Below are positions 43,877 through 50,668 of a stretch of 50,668 nt of DNA, piece by piece. The stretch comes from Dehalococcoidia bacterium. GTDB lineage: Bacteria; Chloroflexota; Dehalococcoidia; Lucifugimonadales; UBA826. The position numbers and the translations under genes were made by a program. The first letter of the stretch is position 1, and every line of letters starts with the position of its first letter. Below the pieces are notes generated by a model, which did no database searches, was not told the DNA's origin, and saw nothing but the letters and a program-made list of their open reading frames with translations. The DNA is taken from assembly GCA_029936675.1 (NCBI GenBank), contig JAPYSB010000001.1, forward strand, positions 1-50,668, given 5' to 3'.

Positions 43877-45055
43877 TTATAAATTTCCACTATCTGAACC
43901 TGGAAAATACGTGGAAGGGACTACATCTTTAACCGAGCTGGATCTTTTCTCCAGCCAATAATCATAGGCGGGAGGAGTAATTTTAAAAGCATCCTCCACC
44001 CCAAGTTTCAGAGCAGCATCGAGTGCCCAATTTGGATTATGTAGAAACTCTCTAGCTATGGCTATTAAATCTGCCCGACCTGACTGAAGGATCTCTTCTG
44101 CCTGCTCAGCATGAACGATCAGACCTACTGCCATGCTCATCATATCTGTCTCTTTCCGTATTTTTTCAGCGTAAGGGACTTGATATCCATATCCTACAGG
44201 GCCTGCGCTTATAACCGGGCTCCCACGCATTCCCCCAGAAGAACAGTCAATCACATCGACTCCTTTTTCTTTCACCAATCTCGAAAAGCGAACGCTTTCT
44301 TCTGGGCCCCAACCTGCATCATCTTCAACTGATAAGCGTATGAACAATGGCTTGTCTTCAGGCCAGTTGGCCCTCACTTCTTCCGCCACTTCCAAAGGGA
44401 GACGCATCCGCTTTGATTCGGTGCCTCCATATTCATCTGTCCTTTGGTTTGCCTTTGGGGATAGAAATTGGTGCAATAGATACCCGTGGGCAGCGTGTAT
44501 CTCTAACACTTCAAACCCGGCCTCATTCGCCCTTCTGGCTGCCTCTCCCCAATTTTCTACCGTCTTTTGTATTTCTCCAAACGATAAACCTCGAGGAATA
44601 GGTTCAGTTTCGCTTGAACCGATAGGACTTGGGGCAACAAGTTCCCAATCGTCCCAGTCATCCACTCCTGCTTCAAGTGCTCCTTCAGGTGTCAGCGGGG
44701 CTCCTCCTTCCCAAGGTCTGAAGCGACGAGCCTTTCTCCCACTATGGCCTATCTGGATTGCAGGAACTGAATTTTGCTTACGAATAAAATCTGCAAGCCT
44801 TTTGAAATGTGATATGTAGCTGTCATCCCAAAGTCCCATATCCCCGGCGGTGCCACACCCACGTCTCTCTACTTTGGTGGATTCAATAAAGACGAGCCCC
44901 GCCCCCCCAGCAGCGAACCGACCAGCATTCATAAGATGCCAATCAGTAGGATAACCCTTTACTGCCGCATACTGGTGCATTGGCGCAACAACAACACGGT
45001 TTTTTAAAGTGGTACTTCTAATGGTTATAGGCTGAAATAATAAAGGGGTCGACAT
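43877..45055 (-). CDS. Old yellow enzyme family NADH:flavin oxidoreductase
   Basis: A 392-residue FMN TIM-barrel protein near YqjM/xenobiotic reductases, which reduce activated C=C bonds. The active-site HAAHGYLLHQFLSPKANQRTDEYGG segment (His pair) is complete. The N-terminal cysteine that tunes the flavin in YqjM (SPMCMY) is replaced: this protein reads APMHQYA. No iron-sulfur or second flavin domain follows, so it is the short form. It is 25 bases after the second hydrolase gene and precedes RraA. Confidence 0.92.
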   Translation of the reverse strand: MSTPLLFQPITIRSTTLKNRVVVAPMHQYAAVKGYPTDWHLMNAGRFAAGGAGLVFIESTKVERRGCGTAGDMGLWDDSYISHFKRLADFIRKQNSVPAIQIGHSGRKARRFRPWEGGAPLTPEGALEAGVDDWDDWELVAPSPIGSSETEPIPRGLSFGEIQKTVENWGEAARRANEAGFEVLEIHAAHGYLLHQFLSPKANQRTDEYGGTESKRMRLPLEVAEEVRANWPEDKPLFIRLSVEDDAGWGPEESVRFSRLVKEKGVDVIDCSSGGMRGSPVISAGPVGYGYQVPYAEKIRKETDMMSMAVGLIVHAEQAEEILQSGRADLIAIAREFLHNPNWALDAALKLGVEDAFKITPPAYDYWLEKRSSSVKDVVPSTYFPGSDSGNL

Positions 45056-45080
45056 TAGTTCTCCTGTATTTGTTTACGCA

Positions 45081-45851
45081 CTAATGAACAGCAAGGAAGT
45101 CTAAAACATGTGGAAGCAAGGCATCGCTTCTTTCCATGACGTCCCCATGATTAAGGCCAGGTAATGATACCCAAGTCACGTCCGGCATGTGTTTCACGCA
45201 TTCCTCGGTACCCGGATACAATCCATCTTGATCCCCGCAATATACGAGGCATGGCATCGTCATTGTACAAAGAACACCAGATATATCTGGTCGGTCTCTA
45301 AGTGCTATGGTGGCCGAAATGATCGCCTTCGAATCATTGGATAGCAAATGAGCCAGCTCTCTTTCGTCGGGTGGAGGTTCTAATCCTCCAACGTAAACGT
45401 CCATTCCATGTTCAAGGGATTCCAGCATAAAATCCAGAGCCTTGACTCCTGGTTCGAGTTCTAAGTCACCAAGAGGGTATGGATGCATTCCTCCGATAAT
45501 TAGTGAGTGGAACCTTTGCGGAAACGCCTCGGCCAACCCGAATCCGATACTTCCACCCATTGAATAGCCCATATAATGAGCCTTATTTATATTTTCCGCA
45601 TCCATAACAGAAACAATATCGGAGGCCATTATTTTCCTATCATATAAAGAAGGATCATATGGCTTATCGCTTTTGCCGTGTCCCCGAGCATCAACTGAAA
45701 TTACACGATAACTTTTTTTTAATTCATCCACATACCCATACCAATTCCATTTATCCAACTTACTAGTTAGACCGTGTTGAAGGATTAAAGGCGGACCGTC
45801 GCCGGTAATCTCATAATTGATTTGAATTCCAGAGTTATTCACAACAGGCAT
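45081..45851 (-). CDS. Alpha/beta hydrolase (second copy)
   Basis: A 256-residue hydrolase, first gene of the leftward hydrolase-OYE-RraA unit. It shares DARGHGKSDKPYDP, HY-x-G-[FY]-SMGG with Ser97 and LPGLNH with the hydrolase at 42379, so they are paralogues. Oxyanion segment is LQHGLTS. Together with OYE and RraA it could open and cleave lactone or diketone intermediates of aromatic or terpenoid breakdown; inference only. A GGAGGT sequence precedes the start region. Confidence 0.9.
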   Translation of the reverse strand: MPVVNNSGIQINYEITGDGPPLILQHGLTSKLDKWNWYGYVDELKKSYRVISVDARGHGKSDKPYDPSLYDRKIMASDIVSVMDAENINKAHYMGYSMGGSIGFGLAEAFPQRFHSLIIGGMHPYPLGDLELEPGVKALDFMLESLEHGMDVYVGGLEPPPDERELAHLLSNDSKAIISATIALRDRPDISGVLCTMTMPCLVYCGDQDGLYPGTEECVKHMPDVTWVSLPGLNHGDVMERSDALLPHVLDFLAVH

Positions 45852-45977
45852 ATTACGGGAACCTCCTTTAGTGGATATCTAGAAGCATTTTACTGCCGGA
45901 AATTATATATTCCGAAGTCAGATTAATGGTAAGCTCTGATTAAGAACGGTTGCATAGAACAAAGTCGATTAGAAGAT

Positions 45978-46018
45978 CAAAAAATATAAGGGAAGCTCTA
46001 TTTAAAGCCTCCCTTATA
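45978..46018 (-). terminator. Intrinsic terminator of the beta-rich orphan gene
   Basis: Read on the minus strand: a nine-pair outer stem (46010-46018 with 45985-45993), one mismatch, a three-pair inner stem (46006-46008 with 45995-45997), an eight-base loop, then TTTTTT. It lies 14 bases after the stop of the gene at 46032. Stem and uridine run are those of a standard Rho-independent terminator. Confidence 0.75.
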
Positions 46019-46031
46019 AAGGTCTACATTA

Positions 46032-46436
46032 CTATTTCCACTCCCAAAGGTTCCAGGTTGCATTTCCTTCACCGTCAACATCCCATTCATATACCAAACA
46101 CATCCCATTTAATCCTGCAAGGGAAGGAAAAGCCGCAGAGAAGTAAGCAGTTCCTCTGAATTTAGCCCCTCCGTCTTCGGTAAAAGCTCCTGCGCCGTTT
46201 GCGCGAAAGGTAGCAATGCCTTCCGCAGTCATAAACACACCGGAATTCGGGCACTCACCGTAAATGGTTCCATCGGCATTTACATGCGCCTGATAAGTTG
46301 CCTGGAACATACCTTCCACTCCCAGCAAAGTTCCAGCACCGGCTCCTGTTGTTTCAATTATTGGTGAACCATTCTCAGCCGGCAATATTTTATTTGCCGT
46401 AGTCCCTGACAGTTCACCCTTCTTCTCTCCTAACAT
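46032..46436 (-). CDS. Uncharacterised beta-rich 134-residue protein
   Basis: The frame opens at 46484, but the ATG at 46436 (MLGEKKGELSG) is preceded by AGGAGG at good distance, so I use it. The product is rich in Gly and alternating strands (TYQAHVNADGTIYGECPNSG, FRGTAYFSAAF), ending WNLWEWK. This suggests a small beta-barrel or lipocalin-like fold. I recall similar uncharacterised proteins from marine and soil bacteria, but know no function. It is monocistronic with its own terminator. Confidence 0.75.
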   Translation of the reverse strand: MLGEKKGELSGTTANKILPAENGSPIIETTGAGAGTLLGVEGMFQATYQAHVNADGTIYGECPNSGVFMTAEGIATFRANGAGAFTEDGGAKFRGTAYFSAAFPSLAGLNGMCLVYEWDVDGEGNATWNLWEWK

Positions 46437-46718
46437 AATTTGACCTCCTAGCCAAAATTTAAATATTTGAAGCAATGTTATCAAGAAGGAGTAACAGTCG
46501 GTAAGTAGTAATAGAAATAAATACGCTAAATGAAATTATATTGATCTCAGACTGACTACTATATTTGGTTTGGTGATTAAGCAAATCGGGTACCGGCATT
46601 CATTGAAAGGTCTACGACAGCACAGCAAAAAAACGAGCCTTTGGTGAAGAGTTTATAATCAGCTTTCGTAATATCTCTCTATAATAAATATGGCTAAAAC
46701 CTGTATAAGGAAGGTCCA
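46437..46718. other. Divergent intergenic region
   Basis: This 282-base AT-rich gap separates the beta-rich orphan gene and the PNPOx-like gene. It holds several TATAAT-like boxes: plus-strand copies in the stretch leading to the GTG at 46719, and one on the minus strand. None has a convincing -35 partner, so I do not assign a promoter precisely. Confidence 0.4.
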
Positions 46719-47144
46719 GTGACAATAGAAATCACATCCGAAATGAAGGAACTTATCGACAACGCTTTGTCCGACAAATACCCCTGCATAGTTGGCACTT
46801 CTTCTTCAGATGGTCTCCCCAACGTATCCTACAAGGGGAGCGTCATGGTATTTTCGGCAACTGAGCTGGCCTTTTGGGAACGAACCCGAAAAGGCGGCTT
46901 TGCTCAATTAACCGATAACCCAAATATAGTCGTTATGTATCGAAATACTGAGCTAAGAAAATCCTGGAGATTTTATGGGGAAGTGACTATATACGACTCG
47001 GGAGAAATAAAGGACCAGGTGCTGGAAAAAACCGTTCAGCCTGAACTTGATCGAGACCCAGATAGATTAGGAGTTGCGGTCGTAATAAATGTGACCAAAA
47101 TCACCACTCTTGGAGGGGAAATAGTTCAGAAAGCATCTGGTTAG
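46719..47144 (+). CDS. Pyridoxamine 5'-phosphate oxidase-like flavin protein
   Basis: A 141-residue split-barrel flavin or F420/heme-binding family protein. Segments CIVGTSSSDGLPNVSYKGSV and LAFWERTRKGGFAQLTDNPNIVV (about 22-75) match PNPOx-like domain proteins. Length is too short for biosynthetic PNPOx, so it is likely a general reductase or cofactor-binding protein. The start is GTG at 46719 with AAGGAAGG upstream. It is followed by tRNA-Arg on the same strand. Confidence 0.82.
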   Translation: MTIEITSEMKELIDNALSDKYPCIVGTSSSDGLPNVSYKGSVMVFSATELAFWERTRKGGFAQLTDNPNIVVMYRNTELRKSWRFYGEVTIYDSGEIKDQVLEKTVQPELDRDPDRLGVAVVINVTKITTLGGEIVQKASG

Positions 47145-47238
47145 TGTTATAAGTTTCTTAAACTCCGATATCTATAAACATATTTCCCAACCAATTTTTC
47201 TCCTATTTGATACAATTCTGTTCCTATAAACATATCGT

Positions 47239-47314
47239 GCGCCTGTAGCTCAGCGGATAGAGCACTGGTCTTCGGAACCAGGTGTCGGGGGTTCGAATCC
47301 CTCCAGGCGTACCA
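47239..47314 (+). tRNA. tRNA-Arg (TCG)
   Basis: Complete cloverleaf. Acceptor stem 47239-47245 pairs with 47304-47310 (first pair G-U). Anticodon stem 47265-47269 / 47277-47281 encloses the loop with TCG at 47272-47274, reading CGA arginine codons. T loop GGTTCGAAT is present; discriminator A at 47311 and CCA encoded at 47312-47314. Confidence 0.97.
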
Positions 47315-47330
47315 GCTAAAGGAACTCTTC

Positions 47331-48314
47331 ATGGTCACGTTCGGCAGTGGTGATTACAAGTACGAAGTTGCTGAAAATTTCTTCAAAAGACCTAAAGGAT
47401 GGCCGTTCGTGGAAGTTGCCGACGTAGCCGTTGATAAAGATGACAACGTATACGTATTCAATAGGGGTCCCTACGCTGCAGTAATGATCTTTAATAAATC
47501 AGGAAACTACACAGGCAGTTGGGGCAAAATAGGGTTCGATTTCATAGTCCCACATGGAGTTAGTATCGGACCTGATGGCTCTGTTTATACAAGTGATACC
47601 GGTGACCATACCGTGAGAAAATGGACGAAAGACGGCAGGCTACTTATGACTCTGGGAAGGCCTTTGATCAACTCCCCAGAACAGAGTGGTATCCCATTTA
47701 ATAGGCCAACTCATTTCACAGTCGCCTCTAGCGGTGATCTTTACGCATCAGACGGTTATGGGAATTCTCATATTCACTGCTTTGACTCAGACGGAAACCT
47801 GAAATTCTCATGGGGAGGACACGGGAGTAGCCCCGGCGAATTCGACACTATCCACAGTGTTTACGTAGATATTGAAGATAATGACAAAATTTATGCCACT
47901 GACAGGTACAACAATAGAATCCAGTATTTCTCTAAGGAAGGCGAATTTCTAGGAGAATGGAACAACGTCAATTTGCCAAATGATGTGAGAAAAGGCCCGG
48001 ACGGTAATTTCTATGTGGCAGAACTCGATCACCGCATAAGTATTTTGGACAGTTCCGGCAACCTACTCGCCAGATGGGGAGACGTGGATGCAAATGTAGA
48101 TGACTCTGAGACAGGATCTGGCTTACCCGATTCTCCAAGTAGAAACCCCATGATTGTGGGTAAGGTAAAACACGAGCCCGGTGCCGGTTTATTTGGCGCA
48201 CCTCATGGCATCGCAGTCGACTCGGAAGGCAGTTTCTACGTATCGGAGGTCAGTGAAACCTTTCTAGGAATAGACCGGGGTGATCGCTCCGTTCAAAAAT
48301 TTGTGAGGGTTTAG
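47331..48314 (+). CDS. NHL-repeat six-bladed beta-propeller protein
   Basis: A 327-residue propeller with at least five recognisable NHL-like blades: VADVAVDKDDNVYVFNR, PHGVSIGPDGSVYTSDTG, HSVYVDIEDNDKIYATDR, PNDVRKGPDGNFYVAEL and PHGIAVDSEGSFYVSE. It has no signal peptide, so it seems cytoplasmic, unlike exported propellers. Similar proteins are annotated as peptidylamidoglycolate lyase-like; function is unproven. It starts 16 bases after the tRNA-Arg CCA end. Confidence 0.88.
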   Translation: MVTFGSGDYKYEVAENFFKRPKGWPFVEVADVAVDKDDNVYVFNRGPYAAVMIFNKSGNYTGSWGKIGFDFIVPHGVSIGPDGSVYTSDTGDHTVRKWTKDGRLLMTLGRPLINSPEQSGIPFNRPTHFTVASSGDLYASDGYGNSHIHCFDSDGNLKFSWGGHGSSPGEFDTIHSVYVDIEDNDKIYATDRYNNRIQYFSKEGEFLGEWNNVNLPNDVRKGPDGNFYVAELDHRISILDSSGNLLARWGDVDANVDDSETGSGLPDSPSRNPMIVGKVKHEPGAGLFGAPHGIAVDSEGSFYVSEVSETFLGIDRGDRSVQKFVRV

Positions 48315-48434
48315 ACCATAAACTTATGCTTAATCCCTAATTCCCGCTCCTAACCGATCCGAATTCCTACGCTATCTAGTTAATTGCCCTTAATTGATGC
48401 TGATTCATATTCAAATAGGTTGTAAAATCGACTT

Positions 48435-48851
48435 ATGAATAAGGTCCGGCTACTTGAATTTACATACCTATTTTGCTTAAAAATATTATCTCTACTAGTA
48501 CCTGTTTTATCAGAGAAAAGACCGTTCATAGGCTTTATGGTCGCAAGTGAAAAGGCTCTCAAAAAGCCCTTGTTTGGGTGTCAGATGTGCGGCCAATGCA
48601 TTCTTCACTATACAGGGATGGTTTGCCCAATGGGATGCCCAAAGAACCTCAGAAACGGTCCCTGCGGTGGTGTAAGGAGCGATGGTAATTGCGAAATAAA
48701 GCCCAACATGAACTGTACATGGGTCAGAGCTTGGGATAATTCGACCCAAATGATGGTTTTCACAGAGTCCATTGAGGAAATACAAACAGAGCTCGATCAC
48801 AGTTTATCTGGAACCTCAGCGTGGATTAACGAATTAGGGGGGGGGAAATGA
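48435..48851 (+). CDS. metV: MetV-type zinc/iron-binding partner of MTHFR
   Basis: A 138-residue protein matching the methylenetetrahydrofolate reductase C-terminal (MetV-like) family. Eight cysteines: C49, C52, C55, C64, C68, C77, C86 and C94, in a FGCQMCGQC ... CPMGCPKNLRNGPCGG layout. In acetogens MetV pairs with MetF to pass electrons to the flavin. The N-terminal hydrophobic segment (about 10-25) may be a helix contacting MetF or membrane. This form is shorter than acetogen MetV. Its stop overlaps the metF start (ATGA), so both are made together. Confidence 0.88.
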   Translation: MNKVRLLEFTYLFCLKILSLLVPVLSEKRPFIGFMVASEKALKKPLFGCQMCGQCILHYTGMVCPMGCPKNLRNGPCGGVRSDGNCEIKPNMNCTWVRAWDNSTQMMVFTESIEEIQTELDHSLSGTSAWINELGGGK

Positions 48852-49780
48852 CGAATAAACATGCTTCGAATTTGGCCCAAAGGTTAGAGACAGGACTTTT
48901 TACAGTGACTGCAGAGGTAACATTACCTGACTCAATTGAAAAGGAAGCCCTAGCCTCTCGAGCCCATATACTTGAACCATATTGCGATGCAATTAACATC
49001 ACAGATTCCACTGGGGCAGTGCCTCATTTTTCAAACATTGCAGCAGCCTCGATACTCATCGAAAACAACATAGAACCCATAATTCAATTTTCATGCAGAG
49101 ATAGAAACAGAATTGCTACGCAGGCCGACGTGATCGGAGCGCATGCCATGGGTGTTCGAAACATTTTCTGCGTAACTGGAGACGGCGTTCAAACAGGTGA
49201 TCACCCTGAGGCAAAAGCTGTGTTTGACCTCGATTCAGTTACTTTATTGACTACAATCAATCACTTAAAGACAACAGGTAAATTTCTGAGTGGTAGGGAA
49301 TTAGATTCCAAACCTGATTTCTTTTTAGGAGCGGCCGTTAATCCATTTGTCCCTCCCTTTGAACAGCGCGCTTTGAGATTACTCAAAAAACATAGGGCCG
49401 GAGCCTCTTTTTTTCAATCCCAATACTGTTTCGACATAAGCAGATTCGAATCTTTCCTTCTACTGCTTCTGGAATTGACCAACGGGTCACCTCCCCCTGT
49501 ATTGGTTGGTGTCGGACCACTCAGATCTGCCCGTTTTGCTCGCTGGTTGACAGAAAATGTACCTGGAGTCGCTATACCGGACCACATAATTAACCAAATT
49601 GAAAAATACCCCGAAAAAGAGCAAAAGAAGGCTGGCATCGAGGCATGCGTGAAAATAGTGGAAGGTGTTAAAAATCTAACCGGTGTAGCCGGGATCCATA
49701 TAATGGCTCACGACTGGGAATCATCAGTGTCTGAGATTGTCGAGGCAACAGGTCTTACGAAAACTGGGCGAAATAACTAA
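48848..49780 (+). CDS. metF: Methylenetetrahydrofolate reductase
   Basis: A 310-residue FAD-dependent MTHFR, reducing 5,10-methylene-THF to 5-methyl-THF. Family landmarks: TVTAEVTLPDS at the N-terminus, NITDSTGAVPH, CVTGDGVQTGDHPEAKAVFDLDS (about 110-132), and FFQSQYCFD. It is translationally coupled to the MetV-like gene, the acetogen-type arrangement. With Fhs at the other end of the window it frames a folate C1 route. Confidence 0.95.
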   Translation: MTNKHASNLAQRLETGLFTVTAEVTLPDSIEKEALASRAHILEPYCDAINITDSTGAVPHFSNIAAASILIENNIEPIIQFSCRDRNRIATQADVIGAHAMGVRNIFCVTGDGVQTGDHPEAKAVFDLDSVTLLTTINHLKTTGKFLSGRELDSKPDFFLGAAVNPFVPPFEQRALRLLKKHRAGASFFQSQYCFDISRFESFLLLLLELTNGSPPPVLVGVGPLRSARFARWLTENVPGVAIPDHIINQIEKYPEKEQKKAGIEACVKIVEGVKNLTGVAGIHIMAHDWESSVSEIVEATGLTKTGRNN

Positions 49781-49800
49781 CCGAATTTTATAACGTCTAC

Positions 49801-50668
49801 TTATGTGGATACCGTGTCATAATTTGTCTTCCACGAGCCGATAGCCGCTCTATCCAGGCCAAGGTGATCCCTCAATGTGCTGCCGCTATAATCTTTCCTG
49901 AAAACCCCTCTCTTCTGCAGTTCTGGAACTACAAATTTGACAAAGTCTTCGAATGCTCCTGGTTGGTGTGTGGGTCCCACAACAAACCCGTCACAGGCTG
50001 GAGAATGGAACCATTCTTCCATTTCATCCGCAATATCTTTAGGACCACCGACCATGGTGTGGCCATCGCTGAGCAAACCTCTCCTGGTTATCCTCATAAA
50101 ATCCCTGGGCGTCGGGTTTTTAACTCCCGACGATACGACCCGGTCTCTCATGGCCTGCATCCCTTGGAGGCCCTCCAATTCCTCTTCGGTAAAGCCTTCA
50201 TCCATACCTTTGGTAGAAAAATCGAAATTGAGAGCCTCAGACAGCAATAACAGTTGATCCATATCATTGGAAAGCAGCTCATAGGCGGCCTTCTTGTCCT
50301 CAGCCTCTGATTTTGTTGCAGCTGCTATGGGATACATCAGAGATGCAATTTTCATATGGTCAGGGTTACGTCCCGCCGCCTCGGCCGCTTTTTTTGCTGC
50401 TGAATATTCAAGCTTACCAACATCAATATTGCGATAGCCCGCAAAAATCAATTCCCCCCAACGTGCAGCAAATCGTTTGCCCCGAGTACTACCGCCTGCC
50501 TGTATGACAACAGGCCGTCCTTGAGGGGTTCTCGGAACTGTGAAAGGACCACGTGAACTCAGGTATTTGCCTTTGAAGTCTATCTTGCGAACCTTATCAG
50601 GGTGCGCGTAAAGATTATTTTCTTTATCTACAACTATCGCATCATCATCCCAGGAGTCCCAATGGCCC
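49801..50668 (-). CDS. LLM-class flavin monooxygenase, NtaA/SnaA/DszA family, 3' part
   Basis: The frame stays open to the right edge, so the gene starts beyond 50668; 289 residues of the C-terminal two thirds are visible. Segments W-D-S-W-D-D-D-A, then KGKYLSSRGPF, PRTPQGRPVVIQAGGS and GKRFAARW are the hallmark of NtaA/DszA-type reduced-FMN monooxygenases, which oxidise C-N or C-S bonds of nitrilotriacetate, sulfones and related compounds using FMNH2 from a separate reductase. SAR202 genomes are known to carry many such genes, in line with this window. Confidence 0.93.
   Translation of the reverse strand, partial: GHWDSWDDDAIVVDKENNLYAHPDKVRKIDFKGKYLSSRGPFTVPRTPQGRPVVIQAGGSTRGKRFAARWGELIFAGYRNIDVGKLEYSAAKKAAEAAGRNPDHMKIASLMYPIAAATKSEAEDKKAAYELLSNDMDQLLLLSEALNFDFSTKGMDEGFTEEELEGLQGMQAMRDRVVSSGVKNPTPRDFMRITRRGLLSDGHTMVGGPKDIADEMEEWFHSPACDGFVVGPTHQPGAFEDFVKFVVPELQKRGVFRKDYSGSTLRDHLGLDRAAIGSWKTNYDTVST

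Noticed and set aside
44340-44819. Plus-strand frame of 159 codons
   Set aside because: It is the shadow of the OYE gene on the other strand.
47147-47338. Minus-strand 63-codon frame with WRDSNPRHLVPKTSALSAELQA
   Set aside because: It is the antisense of tRNA-Arg, a well-known false protein seen in many genomes.
1-50668. Complete Wood-Ljungdahl pathway
   Set aside because: Only fdhA, fhs and metF-metV are present; CODH/ACS, folD and the corrinoid protein are absent from the window.
1-50668. CRISPR array, insertion sequences or prophage
   Set aside because: No regularly spaced repeats, transposase or phage structural gene was seen on either strand.

Overview
The window is a gene-dense stretch of a bacterial chromosome, AT-leaning by eye, with few mobile-type signals. 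Its content fits a free-living marine Chloroflexota of the SAR202/Dehalococcoidia type: an NtaA/DszA-type flavin monooxygenase, OYE and RraA proteins, a GlcDEF glycolate oxidase, IlvD/Edd-type dehydratase, tungsten-type aldehyde oxidoreductase and a MetV-type protein next to MetF. The taxonomic call is an inference from gene families; no rRNA is present to settle it.

Left part (1-16.1 kb): the 3' end of a zinc MDR dehydrogenase, then a long leftward block read from about 16.1 kb down to 0.8 kb. In transcription order it holds fhs, moeA, a MoeA-binding-protein fusion, mobA, a MoaD-like protein, an aldehyde:ferredoxin oxidoreductase, NuoE-like and NuoF-like subunits, a large formate dehydrogenase, an uncharacterised 224-residue protein, a sugar-acid-type dehydratase and an unknown 188-residue protein. 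Most joints overlap or are a few bases long, so this looks like one formate/aldehyde oxidation unit with cofactor-insertion genes and the enzyme that puts formate on tetrahydrofolate.

Middle (16.2-31.5 kb): an MFS exporter, two HpcH/HpaI aldolases, chorismate synthase, an SDR lacking the usual Tyr/Lys pair, the glcDEF operon, a LutC-like protein and glycerate kinase. The aldolases, glycolate oxidase and glycerate kinase suggest handling of C2/C3 hydroxy acids. A small VapBC-like pair, uvrC, a small membrane protein and a Xer recombinase follow.

Right part (31.5-50.7 kb): housekeeping genes (lgt, recJ, fabF, mtaB, pepA), a HemL-like aminotransferase, tRNA-His(GTG), an MBL-fold hydrolase, two paralogous alpha/beta hydrolases in inverted arrangement around RraA and OYE genes, a small beta-rich orphan protein with a clear terminator, a PNPOx-like protein, tRNA-Arg(TCG), an NHL-propeller protein, a MetV-MetF pair and the 3' part of an LLM monooxygenase. 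MetV-MetF at this end and fhs plus formate dehydrogenase at the other form a folate one-carbon theme; no CODH/ACS gene is present.

I saw no CRISPR array, insertion sequence, prophage or rRNA. The least described items are the 224-residue protein inside the formate dehydrogenase operon, the degenerate PIN-domain toxin pair, the formate dehydrogenase lacking one cluster motif, and the nested inverted repeat before the hydrolase at 42.4 kb.
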